DNA of 64,000 bases from Paracoccaceae bacterium Fryx2 (lineage in GTDB: Bacteria > Pseudomonadota > Alphaproteobacteria > Rhodobacterales > Rhodobacteraceae). The position numbers were made by a program, and so were the translations under genes. Location: assembly GCA_032334235.1 (NCBI GenBank), contig JAVSGI010000005.1, forward strand, positions 744,001 through 808,000, read 5' to 3'. The notes under the pieces are model-generated. The model searched no databases, had not been told where the DNA came from, and was given only the letters and a program-made list of their open reading frames with translations. This document shows positions 7,841 to 17,390 of this stretch, one piece after another (the stretch's first letter is position 1; every line of letters starts with the position of its first letter).

Positions 7841-10408
7841 TTAATACAGGCCGCCGGAACTGAGCGTGCCGAAGTCGGCCTTTTTCGGAATCACCTTGGT
7901 CTTGCCGCTGGCGGTGGTGACGGTGGCGGCGCCTTCGCCGCCTTCGCCGCTTTCGCCGCTTTCGCCATAGGCGAACAGCGGCAGGTTGGCCCCCATGGCA
8001 AAGCCGCCGTCCACCACCATGCCGGCCAGACCGATGAACGGGTCTTCGCCCTCGCGGAAGTATTCTGCCACCACGTTCTCGCCGCTGGCGCCTTCGCCCA
8101 GGCGCGCGCCGGAGAAGCGGTCGATGTTCACGAAGAATCCGCCCGGCGGCACCTTGAAGCGCGTGCCGCCGTATTTCTGGATCGCCACCTTCATGAAATC
8201 CTCGAACACCGGGCCGCAGAAACCGCCGCCCGAGGCGGTGCCCATGCTGCGCGGCTGGTCGTAGCCGATATAGCAGCCCGCCACGATGTTGGAGGAATAA
8301 CCGATGAACCACACGTCCTTGGCGTCGTTGGTGGTGCCGGTCTTGCCCGCGATGGGAACGGGCAGGTTGATGCCCTTTCCGGTGCCGCGCTGCACCACGC
8401 CCTCCATCATCGAGGTCAGCTGATAGGCGGTGATCGCATCCATCACCCGCTCGCGGTTCGACACGATCTGCGGGGTGGTGCCGGGGGTCAGGCTTGCCAG
8501 ACCGCAGTCTTCGCACTTGCGCTGGTCATGGCGATAGACGGTCTTGCCGAAACGGTCCTGCACGCGGTCAACCAGCGTCGGTTCGACCCGCTCGCCGCCG
8601 TTGGCGAACATCGCATAGGCTGCGACCATCTTGAATAGCGTGGTTTCCTCGGACCCCAGCGCGTTGGCGAGGAACGCGCCCATCCGGTCATAGACCCCGA
8701 AGCGTTCGGCATAGGCGGCCACGGTATCCATGCCGATTTCCTGCGCGATCCGCACCGTCATCAGGTTGCGCGACTGCTCGATCCCGGTGCGCAGGGGGGC
8801 CGGGCCGTAGAACTTGTTCGAGGCGTTCTTCGGCGTCCAAAGGCCCTGCGGCGTCATCACCTCGATCGGGGCGTCGATCACGATGGTGGCGGGGGAAAAG
8901 CCGCTGTCCAGCGCCGCGGCATAGACGAAGGGCTTGAACGACGACCCCGGCTGGCGCGTCGCCTGCGTGGCGCGGTTGAAGACCGAATCCTCGTAGGAAT
9001 AGCCGCCCTGCATCGCCAGAACCCGGCCCGAGTTCACGTCCATCGCCATGAAGCCGCCCTGAACCTCGGGCACCTGGCGCAGCGACCAGCGCTTGAAGCT
9101 GCCGTCCTCGTTGGTGACGGCGCGCACCAGCACGGCGTCGCCAACCGACACCAGATCGCCGGCCTTCCTGGCCTTCGGCCCCAGCCGCCCGTCAGCCTGG
9201 CGCTTGCGCGCCCAGCTCACGTCTTCGGCCGGGATGAAATGGCCGTCCTCGTCCTCGGCCTCGCCTTCGATGCCGATCCGGGCCGCAGTCTCGCCCACTT
9301 CAAGCACCACCGCCGGATGCCAGCCCGCCACGTCGCGCGGCAGCTTCAGGTCGGCAAGGGCGGCGCGCCAGTCGGCTTCGGAGGTCAGCCTGTCGGGGGC
9401 GATCACCTGCCTTGTGCCGCGCCAGATGCCCTGGCCGCGATCGAACTTTTCCAGCCCGGTGCGCAGGGCCTTCGCGGCCTCGGCCTGAAGGTCGGGATCG
9501 ACGGTGGCGCGGATCGTCAGGCCGCCGCCGAAGAATTCGGCCTCGCCGAAGGTGCCCGACAGCTGGCGGCGGATCTCGTCGGTGAAATAGTCGCGTGGCG
9601 GCAGGGCATCGCGGAAGGCCGGGTAATCGCCGTTCTGCACCGAACGCAGCGGCTCTTCCTTCGCGGCGAGATACGTCGCCTCGTCGATATAGCCGTTCTG
9701 CCACATCTCGCGCAGCACGTAGTTGCGCCGTTCGGTGACGCGGGCCTTGGCGCGGACCGGGTGATACTGGCTGGGCGCCTGGGGCATAGCGGCCAGCATC
9801 GCGGCCTCGGCGGGCGACAGGTCGGCCAGATTCTTGTTGAAATAGGTCTGCGCCGCCGCCGCCACTCCGTAGGAGTTCTGACCGAGGAATATCTCGTTCA
9901 GGTAAAGTTCAAGGATCTTCGGCTTGCTCAGCGTTTCCTCGATGCGGGTGGCAAGGATGATCTCCTTGATCTTGCGCTCGCCGGTGCGGTCGCCCGACAG
10001 AAGGAAGTTCTTCATCACCTGCTGGGTGATGGTGGACGCGCCGCGCACGGTCTGCCCGCGCGAGCGGATGGCCTCGATCGCGGCGGCGGCGATGCCGCGC
10101 GCGTCATAGCCGTGGTGGGTGTAGAAGTTCTTGTCCTCGGCGCTGATGAAGGCGTTCTTCACCAGATCTGGAATGTCCTCGATCGGGGCGAACAGCCGCC
10201 GTTCCTGCGCGAATTCGTCGATCATCCGGCCTTCGCCGTTGTAGATCCGGCTGATGGTCGGGGGGGTGTATTGCGCCAGGCTGTCGTGGCTCGGCAGGTC
10301 GCGCGAATACATCCAGAAGATCGCGCCGATGGTCAGCGCGCCGAACAGCAGGCCCAGCGTGATTGTGGTGAAGATGGCCCCGAAAAAGGACCCGACGAAC
10401 CTGACCAC
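7841..10408 (-). CDS. mrcA: penicillin-binding protein 1A (bifunctional murein synthase)
   Basis: A class-A PBP of about 855 residues that polymerises and cross-links peptidoglycan at the cytoplasmic membrane. An N-terminal signal anchor (FVGSFFGAIFTTITLGLLFG) is followed by the GT51 transglycosylase domain with catalytic Glu91 in ISAEDKNFYTHHG. An inserted OB-like region and the transpeptidase domain follow, with SxxK in GSSFKPF, SxN in EQSRNL and KTGTT in IAGKTGTTND. I favour the GTG start (VVRFVGSFFG) because GGGAG lies six bases upstream and homologues begin there; an in-frame ATG nine codons earlier (10435) is the alternative. The amidase gene directly upstream on the same strand suggests shared cell-wall function. 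Confidence 0.95.
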   Translation of the reverse strand: MVRFVGSFFGAIFTTITLGLLFGALTIGAIFWMYSRDLPSHDSLAQYTPPTISRIYNGEGRMIDEFAQERRLFAPIEDIPDLVKNAFISAEDKNFYTHHGYDARGIAAAAIEAIRSRGQTVRGASTITQQVMKNFLLSGDRTGERKIKEIILATRIEETLSKPKILELYLNEIFLGQNSYGVAAAAQTYFNKNLADLSPAEAAMLAAMPQAPSQYHPVRAKARVTERRNYVLREMWQNGYIDEATYLAAKEEPLRSVQNGDYPAFRDALPPRDYFTDEIRRQLSGTFGEAEFFGGGLTIRATVDPDLQAEAAKALRTGLEKFDRGQGIWRGTRQVIAPDRLTSEADWRAALADLKLPRDVAGWHPAVVLEVGETAARIGIEGEAEDEDGHFIPAEDVSWARKRQADGRLGPKARKAGDLVSVGDAVLVRAVTNEDGSFKRWSLRQVPEVQGGFMAMDVNSGRVLAMQGGYSYEDSVFNRATQATRQPGSSFKPFVYAAALDSGFSPATIVIDAPIEVMTPQGLWTPKNASNKFYGPAPLRTGIEQSRNLMTVRIAQEIGMDTVAAYAERFGVYDRMGAFLANALGSEETTLFKMVAAYAMFANGGERVEPTLVDRVQDRFGKTVYRHDQRKCEDCGLASLTPGTTPQIVSNRERVMDAITAYQLTSMMEGVVQRGTGKGINLPVPIAGKTGTTNDAKDVWFIGYSSNIVAGCYIGYDQPRSMGTASGGGFCGPVFEDFMKVAIQKYGGTRFKVPPGGFFVNIDRFSGARLGEGASGENVVAEYFREGEDPFIGLAGMVVDGGFAMGANLPLFAYGESGESGEGGEGAATVTTASGKTKVIPKKADFGTLSSGGLY

Positions 10409-10522
10409 TGCTGAACTCCCGCGCTGCTGACCCATTCTATATCGCCTGCCGCCCCGAAGGTCAAAAGGCCGCAAGCCGCGAAACGGCGCAAACCTGCCCA
10501 ACGCACGGCAACTTGACCGCGC

Positions 10523-11722
10523 TCAGCGGCGCAGGGCCCGCAGCGCCGCATCCTCGGCCGCCCAGGCCTTGAGCCCGTCGCGCAGCGCCAGCGCCATCCG
10601 CGCCCGCCACGCCGGATCGGTCAGCCGCGCCAGATCGCGCGCCGACGACATGAACCCAAGTTCCAGCAGCACCGACGGGATGTCGGGCGATTTCAGCACC
10701 GAGAAGCCGGCCGACTGGCGCGGGTGGCGGTGCATCTTCACCGCCGATGCCTTCATCGCCGCCTCCAGCGCGATGGTCAGGCGTTCGGTGCGGGGCGCGG
10801 TTTCGGTGCGCGCCATGTCCATCAGGATGCCCGCCACCAGATCGTCCTGCCCGGTCAGGTCGACCCCGGCCAGCAGGTCGTCGCGGTCGTGGCGTTCGGC
10901 AAGGGTCGCCGCCGCCTCGTCGCTGGCCTCGTCGGACAGGGTGTAAAGCGTGGCGCCCACCGCCTCGCCTTCCGCCAGCGCATCGGCGTGCAGCGACAGG
11001 AACAGCCCCGCCCCCGCCGCCCGGGCGACCGAGATGCGGGTTTCCAGCGGCACGAAGATGTCCTCCTCGCGGGTCATCACCACGTGAAAGCCGCCATCGC
11101 GCAGCAGCAGTTCCTTGAACTCGCGCGCGAAGGTCAGCACCAGGTCGGCTTCCTTCAGCCCGTCGCGTTCCGCGCCCGGGTCGATGCCGCCATGGCCGGG
11201 GTCGAGCACCACCACCAGCGGCCCGTCGCCCGGCGCCTGCCGCTGCTGCGTCACGGCGGGTTCGGGCAGCGCCCAGCCTGCGGGCTCCGGCTCGGCGGCC
11301 TTCGCCGCGAAAGCGGCCGGGTCGGCCGGGTCGAGCCGCAGCGTGACACGGGTTGCCCCGTTCGTGGTCATGCTTGCCGCGCCGACCAGATAGGGGCCGT
11401 CAAGCTCCAGCACCAGCCGCGACCAGCCCGGCCGGAACGCCCCGGCGCGCAGGTCAAGCACCCGGTCGCTGTTGCGCGCAAGGTCCGGCAGGCCCGCCCA
11501 GTCGACCTCGCGGAAATCCAGCACCAGACGCGGCGGGCTGTCGAGCAGCCGCACCCGCCACGGCACCGGCTGGCTGAGCGCCAGATCCAGCGCGATGCCC
11601 CGCCTGCTGTCCTCCAGCCGCGATGCCGCCGCGTCGAACCGCGCCAGCGCCGAAAGCTCCTGCGCCGCGGCGCCGCCCAGCATCAGCCACAGCGCCAGCA
11701 CGCCCCCGATTATCCGCCCCAT
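10523..11722 (-). CDS. amiC: N-acetylmuramoyl-L-alanine amidase, AmiC type with AMIN domain
   Basis: Periplasmic amidase that cleaves the stem peptide from muramic acid during cell separation. A signal peptide (MGRIIGGVLALWLMLGGAAAQE) is followed by an AMIN-like beta domain (about residues 25-130) and the Amidase_3 catalytic domain. Zinc ligands are seen in VVLDPGHGGIDPGA, the Glu of DGLKEADL, SLHADA and the catalytic Glu of LLELGFMSS. I chose the ATG at the signal peptide; a second ATG six codons upstream (MKRRGRMGR) lies directly beside an intergenic repeat and is less likely. Followed by mrcA on the same strand. The gene symbol is by similarity of domain order. Confidence 0.9.
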   Translation of the reverse strand: MGRIIGGVLALWLMLGGAAAQELSALARFDAAASRLEDSRRGIALDLALSQPVPWRVRLLDSPPRLVLDFREVDWAGLPDLARNSDRVLDLRAGAFRPGWSRLVLELDGPYLVGAASMTTNGATRVTLRLDPADPAAFAAKAAEPEPAGWALPEPAVTQQRQAPGDGPLVVVLDPGHGGIDPGAERDGLKEADLVLTFAREFKELLLRDGGFHVVMTREEDIFVPLETRISVARAAGAGLFLSLHADALAEGEAVGATLYTLSDEASDEAAATLAERHDRDDLLAGVDLTGQDDLVAGILMDMARTETAPRTERLTIALEAAMKASAVKMHRHPRQSAGFSVLKSPDIPSVLLELGFMSSARDLARLTDPAWRARMALALRDGLKAWAAEDAALRALRR

Positions 11723-11732
11723 CCTGCCCCGC

Positions 11733-11768
11733 CTTTTCATCTTGGCGCAAATATCCCCGCCGGAGGCA
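11733..11768. repeat. dispersed intergenic repeat, copy 2
   Basis: CTTGGCGCAAATATCCCCGCCGGAGGC, in the divergent region upstream of the amidase gene. Same family as the copies near 2815, 18821, 38091, 39875 and 51498. Its right arm is almost identical to the one at 39955-39976. Confidence 0.65.
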
Positions 11769-11999
11769 TCAAAGTAAACGCCCCCCGGGGCGTTTGCCCT
11801 GCCGCGGCCGCCGATTCCCGGCATCACATTGCAGGGATCGGCCGCGGCCCGCCTTGCCACCCGCCGCCGCCGCCCCCTAAGCTGCCACCAACGCCCTACC
11901 CCGGCCGATCTGCGCTTGACCGACAGCCCGAACCCCGGCACAGACACGGGAAACCGGCACCGGCCCATCTGGCCGCCCTTGCAACGGAGCATGACCCCC

Positions 12000-12761
12000 A
12001 TGACGCTATTCCCCCCGGTGCGCTGCCTGCCCGGCCTTGCCGCCGCCCTGATGCTGTCGGGTGCCGCCATGGCGCAGGACGCGGGCTCCATGACCGAGGC
12101 CGAACGCACCGCCTTCCGGGCCGAGGTGCGCGCCTATCTGATGGAAAACCCCGAGGTGCTGATGGAAGCCATCGCCGTGCTGGAACAGCGCCAGCAGGAA
12201 GATGCGGTCGCCAATGATCTGGCCCTGCTGGAAACCAATGCCGACGAGATTCTCAACGATCCGAACAGCTGGGTCGGCGGCAATCTCGACGGCGACATCA
12301 CGCTGGTCGAATTCGTCGACTACCGCTGCGGCTATTGCCGCAAGGCGCATGACGAGGTTGCCGAACTGGTGAAATCGGATGGCAACATCCGCTTCGTGCT
12401 GAAGGAATACCCGATCCTGGGCGAACAGTCGGTGCTGTCGTCGCGCTTTGCCATCGCGGTGCGGCAACTGGCGGGCGACGACGCCTACGCCCGCGCCCAT
12501 CAGGCGCTGATCACCTTTCGCGGCGACGTGAGCACCGAGGCGCTGGATCGGCTGGCGGGCGAACTGGGTCTGGACGGGAAGGCGATTCTGGCGCGGATGG
12601 ATTCGCCCGAAGTCACCGCGGTGCTCGACGCCAACCAGAGCCTCGGCGGGCGGCTGGAGATCAACGGGACGCCGACCTTCATCATCGACCGGACCATGGT
12701 GCGCGGTTATGTGCCGCTGGACGGGATGCGCTCGATCGTCGAAGGCCAGCGCAAGGGCTGA
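12000..12761 (+). CDS. periplasmic DsbA/ScsC-like thiol:disulfide oxidoreductase
   Basis: A 253-residue exported thioredoxin-fold protein. The signal peptide runs to AAMAQ, a helical N-terminal region (MTEAERTAFRAEVRAYLMENPEV) follows, then the DsbA-type domain with active site C110-G-Y-C113 (FVDYRCGYCRKAHDEV) and a cis-Pro loop NGTPTFIID. The CGYC dipeptide is typical of DsbC/DsbG/ScsC-like proteins rather than classical DsbA (CPHC), so both isomerase and oxidase roles are possible. The ATG at 12000 has GGAG ten bases upstream; an ATG at 11991 is too close to the same Shine-Dalgarno. It converges on ispG. Confidence 0.88.
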   Translation: MTLFPPVRCLPGLAAALMLSGAAMAQDAGSMTEAERTAFRAEVRAYLMENPEVLMEAIAVLEQRQQEDAVANDLALLETNADEILNDPNSWVGGNLDGDITLVEFVDYRCGYCRKAHDEVAELVKSDGNIRFVLKEYPILGEQSVLSSRFAIAVRQLAGDDAYARAHQALITFRGDVSTEALDRLAGELGLDGKAILARMDSPEVTAVLDANQSLGGRLEINGTPTFIIDRTMVRGYVPLDGMRSIVEGQRKG

Positions 12762-12770
12762 GGTGCGGCG

Positions 12771-12792
12771 CCGGGGCGGCTTGCCGCCCCGG
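12771..12792. terminator. bidirectional hairpin between convergent dsbA-like gene and ispG
   Basis: Perfect 10-bp inverted repeat, CCGGGGCGGC and GCCGCCCCGG, with a two-base loop. It begins 9 bp after the dsbA-like stop codon and 24 bp from the ispG stop codon. There is no long T-tract on either side, so termination efficiency is uncertain. Confidence 0.5.
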
Positions 12793-12815
12793 TTGCCGTC
12801 ACGTTGGCCTGCGCA

Positions 12816-13949
12816 TCACGACGCCGCAATGCTTTGCGCCGCCGCCACGGCCGCAAGCTCAGCGGCCTTCTTCTCGACCTGTTCCACGATGTGGTCGATC
12901 ATCTGGTCGTTGCCAAGCTTGTGCACCTGCTTGCCCGCCAGATAGACCATGCCCGACCCGTTGCCGCCGCCGGTGAACCCGATGTCGGTCATCAGCGCCT
13001 CGCCCGGCCCGTTGACCACGCAGCCGATGATCGACAGGCTCATCGAGGTGGTGACATGGGCCAGCCGGTCCTCCAGCGCCGCGACGGTCTTGATCACGTC
13101 GAACCCCTGCCGCGCGCAGGACGGGCACGAGATGATGGTGACGCCGCGATGGCGCAGGCCCAGCGATTTCAGGATCTCGAAGCCGACCTTGACCTCCTGC
13201 ACCGGGTCGGCCGACAGCGAGACCCGGATGGTGTCGCCGATGCCGTTCCACAACAGGTTGCCCAGCCCGATCGCCGATTTCACCGTGCCGGACTGCAAGC
13301 CCCCGGCTTCGGTGATGCCAAGGTGGATCGGCGCGTCGGTCGCGTCGGCCAGCTGGTTGTAGGCTGCGGCGGCCATGAACACGTCGGACGCCTTGACCGA
13401 GATCTTGAACTCGTGAAAATCGTTGTCCTGCAGGATCTTGATGTGGTCCATGCCGGATTCGACCATCGCATCCGGGCAGGGCTCGCCATACTTGTCGAGC
13501 AGGTGCTTTTCCAGCGACCCGGCGTTGACGCCGATGCGGATCGAACAGCCGTGATCCTTGGCGGCCTTGATCACCTCGCGCACCCGGCGGGCATCGCCGA
13601 TGTTGCCGGGGTTGATGCGCAGGCAGGCGGCGCCGGCCTCGGCGGCCTCGATGGCGCGCTTGTAGTGGAAATGGATGTCGGCCACGATCGGCACCGGGCT
13701 TTCGGCCACGATCAGCTTCAGCGCGCGGGTGCTGTCTTCATCGGGGGTCGAGATCCGCACGATGTCGGCCCCGGCGGCGGCACAGCGTTGCACCTGTTCC
13801 AGCGTGGCCGCGACATCCGAGGTGATGGTGTTGGTCATGGTCTGCACCGAGATCGGCGCATCGCCCCCCACGGCAACGCGGCCCACCATGATCTGGCGCG
13901 ACTTGCGGCGATAGATGTTGCGCCACGGGCGCACGTCATTCAGCGACAT
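12816..13949 (-). CDS. ispG: 4-hydroxy-3-methylbut-2-enyl diphosphate synthase (flavodoxin)
   Basis: A 377-residue GcpE enzyme of the MEP pathway, converting 2-C-methyl-D-erythritol 2,4-cyclodiphosphate to HMBPP with a 4Fe-4S cluster. The cluster ligands are visible as C275 and C278 (SCPSCARQG), C310 ([12 protein letters not shown]) and E317. The TIM-barrel N-terminal half contains [13 protein letters not shown] and RINPGNIGD. Length is normal. The RodZ-like gene lies about 70 bp upstream on the same strand, the same neighbourhood (rodZ-ispG) as in many proteobacteria. Confidence 0.97.
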   Translation of the reverse strand: MSLNDVRPWRNIYRRKSRQIMVGRVAVGGDAPISVQTMTNTITSDVAATLEQVQRCAAAGADIVRISTPDEDSTRALKLIVAESPVPIVADIHFHYKRAIEAAEAGAACLRINPGNIGDARRVREVIKAAKDHGCSIRIGVNAGSLEKHLLDKYGEPCPDAMVESGMDHIKILQDNDFHEFKISVKASDVFMAAAAYNQLADATDAPIHLGITEAGGLQSGTVKSAIGLGNLLWNGIGDTIRVSLSADPVQEVKVGFEILKSLGLRHRGVTIISCPSCARQGFDVIKTVAALEDRLAHVTTSMSLSIIGCVVNGPGEALMTDIGFTGGGNGSGMVYLAGKQVHKLGNDQMIDHIVEQVEKKAAELAAVAAAQSIAAS

Positions 13950-14019
13950 TTCAGATCCTCAAAGCCCGGATGGCACGCGCGCAACATAGCGCCGCCGCCG
14001 CCAAAGGGCAACGCGACGC

Positions 14020-15237
14020 TTAGTCAGCGACGGCCGGAACCGCAATGTCGGCCTGCGCCACGGCAACAAGGCGGGCCAGATCGGCGTCGCGGTCAAGGTT
14101 GGCGACGGCGTATTTCGCGGTCAGCGCCTCGGGCGACAGGGCGACGTTCTTGACCACCTGCGCACCGGGGGCGGCCGGGCCGTAGGTCTGGCCGTTCACC
14201 GCGAAGTAGATCGAGCCGGAATTGCCCGAGCGCAGCACCGCCGCCTCTTCCATCTGCGGCACGGCGTAGCGTTCGCCCGCGTCGAGGATCTTCTCGAACA
14301 GCACGGTGCCATCGGCCGAGGACACCCGCACCCAGGACGGGCGCACGGCCAGGATATGCACGCCAGGGGCGACAGTGGCCACCACCTGCGGCGGGGTGGC
14401 ATCCGGGGCGGCTTCGGTGGCGACCAGCGTCTGGGCCGCCGCGACCAGCGTGCCGCTGCTGCGCGGATTGATCGCGGCAATCGGGCCGTCGCGCGACACC
14501 ATCACCGGCACGTCCAGCGCGTGCGGACGATACAGCCTGTCCATCAGTTCCGACCCGTCGGCGGTGGCTACCGGTGCTGCCGGGTCGCTGCCCGGCGCCG
14601 CGGGGGCCGAGCGCACCAGCGGCGCCTGACCGCGTACATTGCCCAGCGGGTCGATCTCGGCCACGACGCGCGGCGCCTGATCGACCGGCGAGACCTGCAC
14701 GCGCTGCACCTGCTGCAGCACCGACCAGCCGCCGTAGCCGATCGCCCCGATCAGTGCCAGCAGCACCACCAGCGAACCAACCGCCCCCGGTTCAACCCGG
14801 GCAAACAGGCTTTCGCCGCGCGGCACAAAGCTCGCGTTGGGGTCGGCCAGCGGGTCGCGGTATTCGGCGGCAGAGCGGGTGCGGACCGCGGCGATGCGCG
14901 CGGGCGAGGCCGCAGCCGACATGCCATGCGCCACGGCGAAATTGGCTTCGGCGCAGAAGCGGGTGAAGGCCCAGTCAGGCTCCATCCCCAGATAGCGTGC
15001 ATAGGACCGGACATAGCCCGCGACGAAGCCCTGTGTTTCGAATGCGGACACGTCGCAGTTCTCGATCGCGGCGATGTAGGTCGCCTTGATCTTCAGTTCG
15101 CGCTGCACATCCAGCAGGGATTTGCCGAGCGTCGCACGCTCGCCGCGCATCACGTCGCCGAGGCGAAGCTCGAAGTCGTCAAAGCCTTTCGGCTTGTCGA
15201 CGACTGGCGTCGAAGGTTTTTTCCTCCGTCCGATCAT
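14020..15237 (-). CDS. RodZ-like cytoskeletal membrane protein with N-terminal HTH
   Basis: A 405-residue protein with RodZ architecture. A cytoplasmic Xre-like helix-turn-helix (about residues 22-95, with LGDVMRGERATLGKSLLDVQ and TYIAAIENCDVSAFE) is followed by a single transmembrane segment near residue 150 (VGSLVVLLALIGAIGYGGWSVL) and a periplasmic Ala/Pro/Val-rich linker. The C-terminal DUF4115 beta domain contains PSWVRVSSADGTVLFEKILDAG and YFAVNGQTYGPA. RodZ links MreB to the elongasome. The HTH is probably used for MreB binding rather than DNA. It sits directly upstream of ispG. Confidence 0.85.
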   Translation of the reverse strand: MIGRRKKPSTPVVDKPKGFDDFELRLGDVMRGERATLGKSLLDVQRELKIKATYIAAIENCDVSAFETQGFVAGYVRSYARYLGMEPDWAFTRFCAEANFAVAHGMSAAASPARIAAVRTRSAAEYRDPLADPNASFVPRGESLFARVEPGAVGSLVVLLALIGAIGYGGWSVLQQVQRVQVSPVDQAPRVVAEIDPLGNVRGQAPLVRSAPAAPGSDPAAPVATADGSELMDRLYRPHALDVPVMVSRDGPIAAINPRSSGTLVAAAQTLVATEAAPDATPPQVVATVAPGVHILAVRPSWVRVSSADGTVLFEKILDAGERYAVPQMEEAAVLRSGNSGSIYFAVNGQTYGPAAPGAQVVKNVALSPEALTAKYAVANLDRDADLARLVAVAQADIAVPAVAD

Positions 15238-15350
15238 TCACCCTGCCCCGTGCTGCCCCTCAGGCCCGAGTCGGTTCCGCGCCGACTCATTGGCCTTCTA
15301 TTGCGGTCAAAGCTAGCACAGGGCAAGGCGTTGTGCATCCGCAGAAGCGG

Positions 15351-16574
15351 TCAGGCAGACGCCTCGGCGCGATTCAGCGCACAGTGACCCCAAAGAACGT
15401 CCATGGCCTTTACGAGGTGGTCGATCTGCTTCGAATCATGCACCGGCGAGGGCGTGAACCGCAGCCGTTCGGTGCCGCGCGGCACGGTGGGGAAGTTGAT
15501 CGGCTGGGCATAGATGCCGAACATGTCGAGCAGCATGTCGGACACCATCTTGCAATGGATGGGGTCTCCGACATGCACGGGCACAATATGCGACCCGTGG
15601 TCGATGATCGGGACCCCCAGCCCCTTGAGCCGCATCTTGAGCACGCGGGCGTTCAACTGCTGGGCATCGCGCAGGGACTGGTCGGTCTTCAGGTGCCGGA
15701 CCGAGGCCGCCGCACCGGCCGCGATTGCGGGGGGCAGCGAGGTGGTGAAGATGAAGCCGGGGGCATAGCTGCGCACCGCGTCGCACATCTTCGCAGATGC
15801 AGCAATATAGCCGCCGAACACGCCATAGGCCTTGCCCAGCGTGCCGTTGATGATGTCGATCCGGTCCATCAGCCCGTCACGCTCGGCCACGCCGCCGCCG
15901 CGCGGGCCATACATGCCGACGGCATGGACCTCGTCGATGTAGGTCAGCGCGCCGAACTCGTCGGCAAGGTCGCAGACCTCCTCGATCGGGCCGAAATCGC
16001 CGTCCATCGAATAGATCGACTCGAAGGCGATCAGGATCGGACGGCCCTTCTCGATGCCTTCCAGGATGCGGCGCAGGTCGGCCATGTCATTGTGCTTGAA
16101 GATGTGCCGCTCGTTCCCGCCGCGCCGGATGCCCTGGATCATCGAGGCGTGGTTCAGCTGGTCGGAAATGGTCACGAGGCCGGGAAACAGCGCAGGCAGC
16201 GTGGACAGCGTGGCGTCATTGGCGATGTAGGCCGAGCTGAAGACCAGCGCCGCTTCCTTGTGGTGCAGGTCGGCCAGTTCGGCCTCAAGCCGCTTGTGAT
16301 AGACCGTGGTGCCGGAAATGTTGCGGGTGCCGCCCGACCCGGCCCCGGTGGCGTCCAGCGCCTCGTGCATCGCGGCCAGCACCGCCGGATGCTGCCCCAT
16401 GCCGAGATAGTCGTTGCCGCACCAGACCGTTATGTCCGCCTCCGTTCCGTCGGGCTTGCGCCAGACGGCCGACGGAAAGGCACCCTTGCGCCGCTCGATG
16501 TCGATGAAGGTGCGGTAGCGCCCTTCCTCGTGCAACCGGTTCAGCGCGGTGTCGAGTGCCGTAGCGTATTCCAT
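15351..16574 (-). CDS. hemA: 5-aminolevulinate synthase (C4 pathway)
   Basis: A 407-residue PLP enzyme condensing glycine and succinyl-CoA to 5-aminolevulinate, the first step of tetrapyrrole synthesis in alphaproteobacteria. The cofactor lysine is K248 in [16 protein letters not shown], and the glycine-rich loop [14 protein letters not shown] and the [11 protein letters not shown] segment are present. The ATG has AAGGAG seven bases upstream. An FNR-type box lies 78-91 bp upstream of the start codon, consistent with oxygen control of haem or bacteriochlorophyll supply as known for Rhodobacter hemA. The gene upstream on the same strand encodes a small exported protein of unknown function. Confidence 0.97.
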   Translation of the reverse strand: MEYATALDTALNRLHEEGRYRTFIDIERRKGAFPSAVWRKPDGTEADITVWCGNDYLGMGQHPAVLAAMHEALDATGAGSGGTRNISGTTVYHKRLEAELADLHHKEAALVFSSAYIANDATLSTLPALFPGLVTISDQLNHASMIQGIRRGGNERHIFKHNDMADLRRILEGIEKGRPILIAFESIYSMDGDFGPIEEVCDLADEFGALTYIDEVHAVGMYGPRGGGVAERDGLMDRIDIINGTLGKAYGVFGGYIAASAKMCDAVRSYAPGFIFTTSLPPAIAAGAAASVRHLKTDQSLRDAQQLNARVLKMRLKGLGVPIIDHGSHIVPVHVGDPIHCKMVSDMLLDMFGIYAQPINFPTVPRGTERLRFTPSPVHDSKQIDHLVKAMDVLWGHCALNRAEASA

Positions 16575-16651
16575 GTCTGTCTCCTTGGCTGCAGGCCCCG
16601 AATTGGCCTTGCTTTTGATCAACCCTAGCGGGGACCGTTCGCGTGCTGCCT

Positions 16652-16665
16652 TGATATCAATCAAA
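16652..16665. promoter_or_regulatory. FNR/FnrL-type box upstream of hemA
   Basis: TTGAT-ATCA-ATCAA, a perfect match to the FNR consensus TTGAT-N4-ATCAA and itself a perfect palindrome. Its centre is about 84 bp upstream of the hemA ATG and about 50 bp beyond the stop codon of the upstream gene. In Rhodobacter the FnrL protein controls hemA through such a site. Confidence 0.85.
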
Positions 16666-16709
16666 TGCCATATCCGACACGGGGCATTTTGCCGCCCTGC
16701 GGCGCAGCA

Positions 16710-17285
16710 TCAATTGACAATGGCCAGCGCGCAGTCGTCGGCCTTGGCACCCTTGGCGGCACAGGCGGCCAGCGCCGCCGCAGGCGCATCGGGGCCCGAC
16801 GCGATGCCCCAGAGCCCGGTCGACAGCGAGACCGCCATCGCCCGCGGCCCCGACCCCTTGTAGGCCTTGCGGAACCCCTCGGTCGCATCGGACGAAAGTT
16901 GCAGCGGGCGCGCGACCCAGCCTGCCGGGCGGATCAGCGCCACCACGACGCAGCGCGCCGCGCCCTTGCGCTTGGCATCGCAACCCGCCAGCGCAGCCGC
17001 GGATGCGGCCTCGGTGCTGTGGTGGTTGGCGGCGGCCACAGTGGCGTCGAACATCAGCCCGTCCTCGGGCGACACCGCGATGGCGCCGTAATAGGGCTGC
17101 TGCGCGCCGACCACGGCCAGGATCTTCGCGTCGGCCTCGGTCAGGAACGGCTGGGCGATCATCCGCACTTCCGCCCCCTTGGCCTCGAACAGCATCGCCT
17201 GCGCGCCCTTGCCGTCGATCGGCCCCGCGCTGGCCGCACCCGCCGCCAGCAGCACCAGTCCGCACACACCTGAAACCCGCATCAT
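16710..17285 (-). CDS. exported protein of unknown function next to hemA
   Basis: A 191-residue protein with a clear signal peptide (VCGLVLLAAGAASAGP) and a mature part with several Cys residues (GCDAKRKGAARCVVVAL and ALAACAAKGAKADDCAL). The segment with alternating YYGAIAVSPEDG and CDAKRKGAARCVVV resembles the DUF4189-like small secreted folds in which repeated Ala-Cys motifs form disulfides. The function is not known. Some related entries are, I believe, labelled as aminolevulinate synthase only because of this position; nothing in the protein supports that. It is upstream of hemA on the same strand with about 135 bp between them that hold the FNR box, so the two are probably separate units. 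Confidence 0.75.
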   Translation of the reverse strand: MMRVSGVCGLVLLAAGAASAGPIDGKGAQAMLFEAKGAEVRMIAQPFLTEADAKILAVVGAQQPYYGAIAVSPEDGLMFDATVAAANHHSTEAASAAALAGCDAKRKGAARCVVVALIRPAGWVARPLQLSSDATEGFRKAYKGSGPRAMAVSLSTGLWGIASGPDAPAAALAACAAKGAKADDCALAIVN

Positions 17286-17390
17286 GCTCTCCTGTCCGCT
17301 ACCCGGGGCCTATTTACCCTGACCGGTCGGCACTGGACAGGGGGGCTGTGGCTGATACGCTCCGCGCCGGATCACAAAAAGGAGAATGAC

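Noticed and set aside
16710-17285. Second aminolevulinate synthase next to hemA
   Set aside because: The protein is small, exported and Cys-containing, with no PLP-enzyme motif.
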